From assembly GCF_004123675.1 (NCBI RefSeq), contig NZ_CP035419.1, positions 62,001 through 126,000 of the forward strand: DNA of 64,000 nucleotides. The letters are read 5' to 3'. Of this stretch, positions 24,861 through 33,800 are shown one piece after another (position 1 is the stretch's first letter; each line of letters opens with the position of its first letter). The DNA is from Leisingera sp. NJS204. GTDB taxonomy: Bacteria; Pseudomonadota; Alphaproteobacteria; Rhodobacterales; Rhodobacteraceae. Under the pieces are notes generated by a model, which worked only from the letters and a program-made list of their open reading frames with translations, had not been told where the DNA came from and made no database searches. A program made the position numbers and the translations under genes.

Positions 24861-25879
24861 GCCTGTATGGCCGATTGGCCATGGCGCCTGAAAAGCACCA
24901 TGTTTTTCAAGCCCTGCGGGTGTTGGAGGCGCATTTCAATGACGCCCCGCGCCTGGGCGAAAGCCGCCGCCCGCGCGAGGACAAGCTGCGTTTGGGGCAA
25001 GAGGCGGAACTGGCGTTCCCGCCCTCGACCATTGCGGATTTCAAACCGGCCGAGGGGGGCAAACCGGCGGTTCTGACCAACCGTTTTTTCGGTCTGTTCG
25101 GACCGCAGGGGCCGCTGCCGCTGCATCTGACCGAATACGCCCGCGACCGCAAAAGGAACCACCGCGACCCGACGATGGTGGCCTTTGCCGACATGCTGAC
25201 GCACCGGCTGATGAGCCTGCTGTACCGGGCCTGGACCCAAGGGTCTCCGGCGGTCAGTTTTGACCGGGCCGATGATCCGATGGCGCGCAAGGTGTCGTCG
25301 CTGATCGGCTATAACGGATTTAAATTCGGCGACCGGGACGACATGCCGGATCTCGCCAAGCTGCATTTTGCCGGCCATCTGGCCAAGGGTGCCAAGAATG
25401 CCGAGGGGCTGGTGTCGATCCTGTCGGCGTTTTTTGAGGTGCCGGTGCAGCTGGAGGAATTTGTCGGCAGCTGGCTGGAACTGGAGCCGGACGACCGCTG
25501 GCAGCTGGGCTATGGCGGATTGGGGCACAGCACCAGCATCGGCAACAAGGTCTGGAGCCGCTCCGCCAAGTTCCGCATCCGGATCGGGCCGTTGAAACTG
25601 GAAGATTACGAGCGGCTGCTGCCGGGCGGCGAGGCTTTGAAACGGCTGCGCGCGATTGTGCGCTCATATGCCGGGGATTTTCTGGATTGGGACGTGAACC
25701 TGATCCTGGCAGGCGACGAGGTGCCGCGCGCGTCTTTGGGCGGCACCACCCGGCTGGGGCATACCAGCTGGATCCGGTCGCGCCCCGACCCGGACGCGGA
25801 CCAGCCGGACGTGAATGATTTATACCTGTACCCGGGATTTGGCGCCGGGGCTGACGAGCGAATAGAGGGAGGGATTTAA
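24824..25879 (+). CDS. tssG: T6SS baseplate protein TssG (VasB)
   Basis: 351 residues. Motifs include HHVFQALRVLEAHFNDAPRLGESRRPRED, FFGLFGPQGPLPLHLTEYARDR, and the C-terminal LLPGGEALKRLRAIVRSYAGDFLDWDVNLIL. It completes the TssEFGK wedge. The gene begins inside tssF (37-nt overlap) and ends one base before clpV, so the baseplate genes are probably coupled. Confidence 0.95.
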   Translation: MATGKGPRPDDLSLYGRLAMAPEKHHVFQALRVLEAHFNDAPRLGESRRPREDKLRLGQEAELAFPPSTIADFKPAEGGKPAVLTNRFFGLFGPQGPLPLHLTEYARDRKRNHRDPTMVAFADMLTHRLMSLLYRAWTQGSPAVSFDRADDPMARKVSSLIGYNGFKFGDRDDMPDLAKLHFAGHLAKGAKNAEGLVSILSAFFEVPVQLEEFVGSWLELEPDDRWQLGYGGLGHSTSIGNKVWSRSAKFRIRIGPLKLEDYERLLPGGEALKRLRAIVRSYAGDFLDWDVNLILAGDEVPRASLGGTTRLGHTSWIRSRPDPDADQPDVNDLYLYPGFGAGADERIEGGI

Positions 25880-25880
25880 G

Positions 25881-28604
25881 ATGACCGAGATCAGCCGCGT
25901 GGCGCTGTTTGGCAAGCTGAACAAGCTGGGATACCAGGCCGTGGAAAGCGCAACCGTGTTCTGCAAGATGCGGGGCAACCCCTATGTCGAACTGGTGCAT
26001 TGGCTGCATCAGCTTTTGGCGCAGCAGGACAGCGACATTCACCGGATCATTCAGCATTATGATTTGGATGCCGGCAAGATTGCCACCGAACTGACCCGTG
26101 CTTTGGACATGCTGCCGCGCGGGGCGTCGACGATCTCGGATCTGTCGGACCATCTGATGGATGCAATGGAACGCGGCTGGGTCTGGGGATCGTTGCTGTA
26201 TTCGGCAGGCCAGGTGCGCAGCGGTCATTTGCTGTTGGGCATGCTGAAGACACCGGCCCTGCGCAACATCCTGTCAAATATGTCGCCGGAGCTGGCCGGG
26301 ATCGGCGCTGATGATCTGGCGGATAACTTCAACGATGCCACTGATGGTTCGCCCGAGGAACGGATGGGCGCGCAGGATGGGTCGAATGTCACCGGCGGCG
26401 GTGCGGAACCGGGCGAGGCTTCCGGGTCGATGGCGCCGGGCGCAATGGGCAAGGGCGAGGCGCTGGAGCAGTTCTGCACCGACCTGACCGAGCAGGCGCG
26501 CAACGGCGAGATTGACCCGATTGTCGGCCGGGATGAGGAAATCCGTCAGATCGTCGATATCCTGATGCGCCGCAGGCAGAACAACCCGATCCTGACCGGC
26601 GAGGCGGGGGTCGGCAAAACCGCGGTGGTCGAGGGATTCGCGTTGCGGATTGCCCGCGGCGATGTGCCGCCTGCGCTGCAGGATGTGCGGCTTTTGGTGC
26701 TGGATGTGGGCTTGTTGCAGGCTGGCGCCAGCATGAAGGGCGAGTTTGAAAACCGCCTGCGCCAGGTGATTGACGAGGTGCAGGCAAGCCCGGTGCCGAT
26801 TGTAATGTTTGTCGATGAGACCCACACGCTGGTGGGCGCCGGCGGCGCGGCAGGCACCGGCGATGCGGCGAACCTCTTGAAACCAGCACTGGCGCGCGGC
26901 ACCCTGCGCACCATCGGTGCCACCACCTGGGCCGAATACAAGAAATACATTGAGAAAGATCCGGCGCTGACCCGCCGCTTCCAGGTGGTGAAGGTGGATG
27001 AGCCGGGCATTCAGAAGGCAATCCTGATGATGCGCGGCATCGCCTCGATGCTGGAAAATCACCACCGGGTGCAGGTGCTGGACGAGGGGATCGAGGCTGC
27101 GGTCAGCCTGTCGGCGCGCTACATCCCGGCACGCCAGCTGCCCGATAAATCCGTCAGCCTTCTGGATACCGCCTGTGCCCGCGTGGCGGTCAGCCAGCAC
27201 GCGGTTCCGGCTGAAGTGGACGACAGCCAGCGCCGGATCGAGGCGCTGACCACCGAACTGGAGATCATCGGCCGGGATGAAACCGCAGGCTATGAGGTCG
27301 CAGACCGGCGCGCGGCGGCGGAGGCCGCCAAGGCGGCTGAGGAGGAACGGCTGGCCGGGCTGACCGAACGCTGGGACAAGGAAAAGGCAGTTGTCGAGGG
27401 CATTCTGGACCTGCGCGCCAAGCTCCGGGAGGGGGCCGCGCCCGTGGACACAGCCCCGGATACTGGGGAAGACGGCGCAGAGGGCGCTGCCGATAGCCCG
27501 CTGTCCGATGAAGACCGCGCAGAACTGATGCAGCAGTTGAAGGACAAGAACGCTGAGCTGGAGACGCTGCAGGGCGACAGCGCGCTGATCCTGCCGATTG
27601 TCGACCATCAGGCGGTGGCGAGCGTGGTGGGCGACTGGACCGGTATTCCAGTGGGCCGCATGGTCAAGGACGAGATCGAAACCATTCTGAACCTGGAAGA
27701 ACATCTGGCGAAACGGGTGATCGGCCAGGATCACGCGATGAAGATGATCGCCAAACGGATCCAGACCAGCCGCGCCGGGCTGGACAATCCGAACAAGCCG
27801 ATCGGGGTGTTCATGCTGGCTGGCACCTCGGGCGTGGGCAAGACCGAAACCGCGCTGGCGCTGGCCGAGGTGCTGTATGGCGGTGAACAGAACGTTATCA
27901 CCATCAACATGTCGGAATATCAGGAAGCCCATACCGTCAGCAGCCTGAAAGGCGCGCCTCCGGGTTATGTCGGTTACGGCGAGGGCGGGGTGCTGACCGA
28001 AGCGGTGCGGCGCAAGCCCTATTCCGTGGTGCTGCTGGACGAGGTTGAAAAGGCGCACCCGGATGTGCATGAGATCTTTTTCCAGGTCTTTGACAAGGGC
28101 GTGATGGAAGACGGCGAGGGCCGTATCATCGATTTCAAGAACACGCTGATCCTGCTGACGTCGAATGTGGGCACCGAAACGATCATGGATCTGTGTTCGG
28201 ACCCGGACCTGATGCCGGAGCCGGAGGGCATGGCAAAAGCACTGCGCGATCCGCTGGTCAAAGTGTTCCCGCCGGCGCTGCTGGGGCGCCTGGTGGCGAT
28301 CCCCTATTATCCGCTCAGCCCGGAGATGATCGGCGAGATCACCAAGCTGCAGCTGGGCCGGATCCAGAAACGGGTGCAGGAGTCGCATGGGGTGCCGTTT
28401 GAGTATTCGGACGCCGTGGTGGAAGAGATCGTCAACCGCTGCCAGGAGCTGGACAGCGGCGGCCGGATGATCGACGCGATCGTCACCAACACCATGCTGC
28501 CGGATATCTCAAACGAATTTCTGCGCCGCCTGATGGAGGGCAAGGACGTCGAGAAAGTTGCTATCGGCGTCACCGACGGGGAATTTTCATACGCGTTTGA
28601 CTGA
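25881..28604 (+). CDS. clpV: T6SS sheath-recycling AAA+ ATPase ClpV (TssH)
   Basis: 907 residues. An N-terminal ClpN-like helical domain (1-150) is followed by a Gly-rich linker, a first AAA+ domain with GEAGVGKT (240-247) and the Walker B region VMFVDETHTLVGAGG, a coiled-coil middle domain (about 455-600), and a second AAA+ domain with AGTSGVGKTETALAL near residue 650. The C-terminal D2-small domain ends in GEFSYAFD. ClpV unfolds contracted TssBC sheath. It is the last standard gene before the unusual three-gene insert. Confidence 0.96.
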   Translation: MTEISRVALFGKLNKLGYQAVESATVFCKMRGNPYVELVHWLHQLLAQQDSDIHRIIQHYDLDAGKIATELTRALDMLPRGASTISDLSDHLMDAMERGWVWGSLLYSAGQVRSGHLLLGMLKTPALRNILSNMSPELAGIGADDLADNFNDATDGSPEERMGAQDGSNVTGGGAEPGEASGSMAPGAMGKGEALEQFCTDLTEQARNGEIDPIVGRDEEIRQIVDILMRRRQNNPILTGEAGVGKTAVVEGFALRIARGDVPPALQDVRLLVLDVGLLQAGASMKGEFENRLRQVIDEVQASPVPIVMFVDETHTLVGAGGAAGTGDAANLLKPALARGTLRTIGATTWAEYKKYIEKDPALTRRFQVVKVDEPGIQKAILMMRGIASMLENHHRVQVLDEGIEAAVSLSARYIPARQLPDKSVSLLDTACARVAVSQHAVPAEVDDSQRRIEALTTELEIIGRDETAGYEVADRRAAAEAAKAAEEERLAGLTERWDKEKAVVEGILDLRAKLREGAAPVDTAPDTGEDGAEGAADSPLSDEDRAELMQQLKDKNAELETLQGDSALILPIVDHQAVASVVGDWTGIPVGRMVKDEIETILNLEEHLAKRVIGQDHAMKMIAKRIQTSRAGLDNPNKPIGVFMLAGTSGVGKTETALALAEVLYGGEQNVITINMSEYQEAHTVSSLKGAPPGYVGYGEGGVLTEAVRRKPYSVVLLDEVEKAHPDVHEIFFQVFDKGVMEDGEGRIIDFKNTLILLTSNVGTETIMDLCSDPDLMPEPEGMAKALRDPLVKVFPPALLGRLVAIPYYPLSPEMIGEITKLQLGRIQKRVQESHGVPFEYSDAVVEEIVNRCQELDSGGRMIDAIVTNTMLPDISNEFLRRLMEGKDVEKVAIGVTDGEFSYAFD

Positions 28605-28639
28605 TCGCGTCCGAGAGTAATCAGTGGGAAGGAAATCCT

Positions 28640-29887
28640 ATGGTTAAACATGTTGTTATGGACCTGAAAAACCTGGACATCAAAGTGTCCGGGCTGGAGA
28701 TGGTGGAGCCGCCGAAACTATCGTTCAAGGTGGTGGTCGAACTGGATAAGAAAATGGAGAAGGGGGTCGAAAAAGACCCGCTTCTGCAGCAGGAATTCCA
28801 TGCCGGTGCCGACGAGGTGCTGGAGCAGACCAAGGACACCATCGAGAAGAAGTGCAAGGTGTTTGACAAGCTGTTTGTCCAGATGGTGGCCAAGGGTGCC
28901 TCGGATAAGGACATGGAAAAACAGTTGAAAGGGCTGAATGACGCCATCAAAAATGACGTCAAAGTGGCCGAAAAGGGCGCCGAGCTGGCGGCGCAAAAGG
29001 CCTGGACCAGCCTGCAGAAGAAGAAAAAGGAATGGTCCAAGTTCAAGATCAAGATCGGCGTGTCCATTGCCGGCACCCTGGCCGGGCTGGCGGTGAGCAT
29101 CGCCGCGATGGCGACCTCGCCGTTTTCCGGCGGCGCGGGCGCGGCCTTTGGCATCATCGGCCTGATCAAGTCCGGCGTCACACTGGCCAAAGACATTGGC
29201 AAGCTGGCGATCAATATCGATCAGTCCAAGACCATCCTGGTGAAAAACCTGGCGGTGGTGGAAAAGGCGGCCTCAAACAAGGCGCTGAATGCAGCAAACG
29301 AGGTGTCGGCGGCCGTGTTCCAGGAGTTCCTTGGGATCTCGCAGCCGTCGGTCAAGACGGTGGAGGATTCGGCAGATACGCTGAAGGCGAAATACGCCCA
29401 GATGGTCGTCAAAATGCATGACCTGTCCAAGAACCTGAACAAGATTCTGAAACAGCAGGAAAAGCTGAAGAAGGAATTCCTGGCCGAGGTCGGCAAGAAG
29501 CTGAAAAAGCATCCGATCAAGGACAAGAAGACCCAGCTGGTGATGATCAGCAAGGCGCTGGATACGGCCTTGGCGAAAAACTACGCCGAGGTTCAGAAAG
29601 CCATCGACAAAATCCAGATCATGTACGGCGATGCGCGCGGCTGGGCCAGCAATATCAAGGAGCTGATGAAGCGGGTGAAGGCACTGACGATCAAGGATCC
29701 CAAAGCGCTGAAGGTGTTCCGCGAGGGGTTGAAATTCGCTGCTCTGGCGCTGTCGCCGATTGACGGCAACTCGATTGCTACCGGCGCCAAGGATCTGGCC
29801 CTGGGCGTGGGCGGTGCGGTCGGCGGCTATGCCTACGACAAAATCACCAGCAAGGCGCTGGACGGGACCGTGTTCGACGCGGCCTGA
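28640..29887 (+). CDS. Lysine-rich helical protein with hydrophobic hairpin; candidate T6SS effector
   Basis: 415 residues, no signal peptide, no family recognised. It looks almost entirely helical: long amphipathic Lys/Glu segments (55-135 and 225-360) flank a hydrophobic stretch at about 137-185 (IGVSIAGTLAGLAVSIAAMA, then FSGGAGAAFGIIGLIKSGVTLA). A second weakly hydrophobic Gly/Ala segment lies near the C-terminus (LALGVGGAVGGYAYDKIT). This is the general plan of alpha-helical pore-forming toxins, but that is inference. It lies between clpV and a sodium-channel gene, upstream of vgrG and PAAR. GGAAGGAAA precedes the ATG. Confidence 0.7.
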   Translation: MVKHVVMDLKNLDIKVSGLEMVEPPKLSFKVVVELDKKMEKGVEKDPLLQQEFHAGADEVLEQTKDTIEKKCKVFDKLFVQMVAKGASDKDMEKQLKGLNDAIKNDVKVAEKGAELAAQKAWTSLQKKKKEWSKFKIKIGVSIAGTLAGLAVSIAAMATSPFSGGAGAAFGIIGLIKSGVTLAKDIGKLAINIDQSKTILVKNLAVVEKAASNKALNAANEVSAAVFQEFLGISQPSVKTVEDSADTLKAKYAQMVVKMHDLSKNLNKILKQQEKLKKEFLAEVGKKLKKHPIKDKKTQLVMISKALDTALAKNYAEVQKAIDKIQIMYGDARGWASNIKELMKRVKALTIKDPKALKVFREGLKFAALALSPIDGNSIATGAKDLALGVGGAVGGYAYDKITSKALDGTVFDAA

Positions 29888-29903
29888 CAAATGATGCAAG
29901 ACC

Positions 29904-29926
29904 GCCGGGCGCAGAACGTGCCCGGC
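29904..29926 (+). other. Intergenic hairpin before the ion-channel gene
   Basis: GCCGGGC (29904-29910) pairs with GCCCGGC (29920-29926) around a 9-nt loop. There is no T-tract, so it is more likely an mRNA processing or stability element than a terminator. Confidence 0.35.
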
Positions 29927-29956
29927 AAGAATTGAAAGACCGGGTGGAGAAACAAA

Positions 29957-30811
29957 TTGGACAGCAGCGCGCAAACCGAAGGGACGCTCCGGGACCGGGC
30001 CCGGGAATTTGTTGAGCGCCAATGGGTAACCAATACCATTCTGGGCATCATCATCTTCAATGCGATCACTCTGGGGCTTGGCACCTCTGCTGCGGTGCGG
30101 GCGCATGCGGGCGGTCTGCTGGATGTCATCGACACTGTTGTTCTGGGCATTTTTGTTCTGGAATTGGCGCTGAAGCTGTTTGCCTATGGCCTGCGCTTCT
30201 TTGCTTCGGCCTGGAATATCTTTGACTTGATTGTGGTCTCGTTCGGCTTGTTCCCGGACAGCCAGGGCCTGTCGGCGCTGCGCGGACTGCGGGTGGTGCG
30301 GGCGCTGCGGTTGCTGTCGGTCATCCCGCAGATGCGGGCGGTGGTACAGGCGCTGCTGGATGCCTTGCCGGGCATGGGCGCGGTGATCGTGATGATCTCT
30401 ATCGTGTTTTATGTGTTCGGCGTGATGGCCACGATGATGTACGGGCAGGCCTTTGATGAATGGTTCGGCACCCTGGGCCGGTCGCTGTATTCGCTGTTCC
30501 AGATCATGACGCTGGAAAGCTGGTCAATGGGTATCGTGCGGCCGGTGATGGAGGAGTTCCCCTTTGCCTGGTCCTTCTTTGTGCCGTTCATCGTGATCAC
30601 TGCGTTTTCGGTACTGAACCTGTTCATCGGCCTTCTGGTCAACACGATGCAGACCGCGGTGGAGGCGGACGCCGAGGCCGAATTCGAGAAACTGCGCAAT
30701 CTGGTGAAATCGGAGACCGATGTGGTGGACGCGCATGTGAGGGAGCTGCACGAGGAGATCAAGGCGTTGCGGTCGGAAATTGCGCAGTTGAAAGGGCAGG
30801 GAAATGGCTGA
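29957..30811 (+). CDS. Bacterial voltage-gated sodium channel (NavBac family)
   Basis: 284 residues with the six-helix plan of NavBac channels. Voltage sensor S1-S4 occupies about 20-128, with S3 NIFDLIVVSFGLFPDS and S4 RGLRVVRALRLLSVIPQMR carrying regularly spaced arginines. The pore follows with the selectivity filter TLESWSM at about 185-191, the sodium-selective signature, then S6 (FIVITAFSVLNLFIGLLVNTM). A C-terminal acidic neck and coiled coil (EFEKLRNLVKSE..., LHEEIKALRSEIAQLKG) fits tetramer assembly. TTG start, with GGTGGAG 7 nt upstream. It overlaps the next gene by 8 nt, so it is firmly part of the T6SS transcript. Confidence 0.93.
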   Translation: MDSSAQTEGTLRDRAREFVERQWVTNTILGIIIFNAITLGLGTSAAVRAHAGGLLDVIDTVVLGIFVLELALKLFAYGLRFFASAWNIFDLIVVSFGLFPDSQGLSALRGLRVVRALRLLSVIPQMRAVVQALLDALPGMGAVIVMISIVFYVFGVMATMMYGQAFDEWFGTLGRSLYSLFQIMTLESWSMGIVRPVMEEFPFAWSFFVPFIVITAFSVLNLFIGLLVNTMQTAVEADAEAEFEKLRNLVKSETDVVDAHVRELHEEIKALRSEIAQLKGQGNG

Positions 30812-33800
30812 CAGCTCGCAAAAGTTTATTGCCCGCAACCGGGCGCCGCGCGTCCAGATTGAATATGACGTGGAGCTGTATGGCGCCGAAAAGAAGGTGC
30901 AGCTGCCCTTTGTGATGGGCGTGATGAGCGACCTTGCGGGCAAGTCCACGGTTGAGCAGCCGGCAGTTGCGGACCGCAAATTCCTGGAAATCGATGTCGA
31001 CAATTTTGACGAACGGATGAAATCTATGGCGCCGCGCGCCGCCTTTACCGTGCCCAACACGCTGACCGGTGAAGGCAACCTGGCGGTCGATCTGACGTTT
31101 GAAAGCATGGCGGATTTTTCGCCCGGCGCCATTGCCGCCAAGGTGGATGCGCTGCGCCCGCTGCTGGAGGCGCGCACCCAGTTGCAGAACCTGATGGCCT
31201 ATATGGACGGCAAGACCGGCGCCGAAACGCTGATTGAGACGATCCTGAACGACCCGTCGCTGCTGGCGGCTGTGTCGGCGCCGGCAGGAGAGGCCGGCAG
31301 CGCTGCGGCCTTGGACAGTCTGCGCAATCTGGAACTGCCTGAAGAAGAGGCAGATACCAGCGGCGATGTGCTGGCCGGGCTGGCGGCGGCGGCTCCGGAG
31401 GCTGCAGCGCCTGCGGATGCATCCGGCGGGATTCTTGACGCATTGCGCGACGCGGTGCCGGAGGATCAGGCGGCAGAGGATGCCTCGGCGGGGGTTCTGG
31501 AAGGTTTGCGGGATACGGCCCCGCAGGATGCTGCACCCAAAGATACATCCGCTGACGTGCTGGCGGGTCTAAGCGCCGCCGCACCGGCAGACCCCGAACC
31601 GGGGGATGATGCGGCGGATGCTTTGGCGGCTTTGGCTGCAACCGGCGTGCCGGAACCCGAAGAAGAGGATGGCGCAGCATCTGTTCTGAAGGGGCTGGCG
31701 CAGGCGGACGTGCCTGAAACGAAGGACGCGGATACTTCTGGCGATGTGCTGGCCGGGCTGGCGGCGCAGGAACCCGGGGACGCCGGCGCGGAGGATGTGT
31801 CCGGGATGGTGCTGGACAGCCTGGCAGCCGCGGACGTGCCGGAAGCTGAAATGGAAGATCATTCCGGTGTCCTGGATGCGCTCGCGGACGTTGATGTGCC
31901 GGAGCAGGCGGACACGGCGGCTGATGATGCGCTGGAAAGCCTCGCTGCGGTTGAAACTGCAGAGCAGCCCGCGGAGGATCACACTGGCATTCTGGACGGG
32001 CTGGCAGATCAGGCGCCGGAGGATGAAGCGGAAGATGATACCGCGGGTGCCGCCTTGGAAAGTCTGGCGGCGGCAGATGTGCCGGACGCGGATGTCTCTG
32101 ATGCCTCCGCAGCGGTTCTGGATGAGCTGGCCGGCTTACAGCCGGAAGAGGCAGACGCCGATGATCCGGCGGAGGCAGCTCTGGAAAGTCTGACCCAGGT
32201 AGAGATCGCAGAAGACCAGGGCGAAGATATAACCGGTGTTCTAAGTGGACTTCCAGATGTTGATCCGGTTGCAGAGGATGACGGCAGCGAAGCCGCTGCG
32301 GCGCTGGACAGCCTGGCTGAAGCCGCCGTCGAAGACGGCATTGAAGACGGCGGCCCGGAGGATGGCCTGGAGGATGTTCTGGAAGGTCTGCTGGAAGACG
32401 CGGCGGAGGAGGAAGACAGCGGCAACGCGGCGGAGGATGCCCTGGACAGTCTGGCGCCGGTTGAGACTTCAGAAGCGCCGGAAGACGAGACCGTTGACGT
32501 ATTGGAAGGGTTGCTGGCGGGCGGCCCGGAGCAAGATGAGGATCCAGGTGAAGATCTGAGCGCGTTGCTGGGCAGTCTTGAGACGCCTGAGGAAACGGAC
32601 GGCCAGGACAGCGCCGCAGACGTGCTGGCCGGTCTGGCAGAGGATCATGCGGAGGACGCGTCCGAGGAGGAGGATGTCCTGGACGGTATCCTCGGCGGGC
32701 TGGAAGAACCGGAGGACGATGCCGGGGACAACGATCTGAGCGCTGCGCTGAACACATTGGAGGCGCCTGCAGAAGATGACGCCGGGGATGGCGGTCTGGA
32801 TGACTTGCTCGCGGACCTTGGCAGCGATGCGCCCGAGGAGGGCGCCGCGGAAGACGTCCCGGATGACATACTGGCGGGCCTTACCGAAGGCGATGGCGGG
32901 CCAGATGGCGCAGATTTGGAATCGGACGCCTTGCTGGATGGCGGACGTGATGCGGAAGAGCCTGCCGGCGATGACGGTCTGGACAGTCTTCTAGGAGACC
33001 TGACGGACGATGATGAGCCTGCAGTCGAGGATGATGACCTTGATGCGATATTGAGTGATACGGACGAAGAGCCGTCAATGGGCGCAGAGGATAGCGGCGA
33101 TGATTTGGACAGCTTGCTGGGCGGTCTGGACGCGTCGGACGAAAGCACCGCTGAAGAGGAAGAAGACAACAGCTTGGATGATCTGCTTGGCGGTTTGGAC
33201 GATGATGGTGCCGCCGGTGATGAAGCGGCGGGCGATGATGATCTGGACGCGCTGCTGGGCGGGCTTGATGAGGACAGCGCGGAGGAGGCGGAAGACGCCA
33301 GCCTTGATGATCTTCTGGGCGATCTCGGCAGCGAGGAAGAAGAGGGCGATCTGGACGGTCTGCTGGCCGGCCTCGGCGAGGAGGCCTCGGCGGAGGAGGC
33401 GGCAGAAGACGCGGGTGCCGAGGATGATCTGGATGCGCTGCTGGGCGGGCTGGGAGATGCGGATTCCGATCTGGACAGCCTGATGGGTGATGATGGCGAT
33501 ATGGATCTGGACGATCTGCTGGGGGATCTTGGCGGTGAGGAAGAGGATGCCGGGGACACGGGGGGCGACGATCTGGATGCGCTGCTGGGGGACCTGGACG
33601 CCGGCGATGACGACCCCGGGGCAGAGGCTGCGGCGGTTGAAGTACCCGATGATCCCGAGTTCGCTTATGGCACCATGAGCGCGGACCGCCCTGATCCGCA
33701 GAAGCTGCAGCGCAAGCGGTTCCGGCTGGCCATTCTGGGTGATTTCTCAGGCCGCGCAGCCAAGGGGCAGCTGGAGACCGGCGACGGTCTGGCAGCCCGC

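Noticed and set aside
26274-28388. 704-codon open frame antisense to clpV
   Set aside because: Same reason: fully inside a strongly conserved gene on the other strand, no domain or ribosome site.
31045-33559. Long minus-strand frames across the acidic repeat region
   Set aside because: Ser/Pro/Arg-rich products are the reverse reading of Asp/Glu/Ala codons; no gene features.
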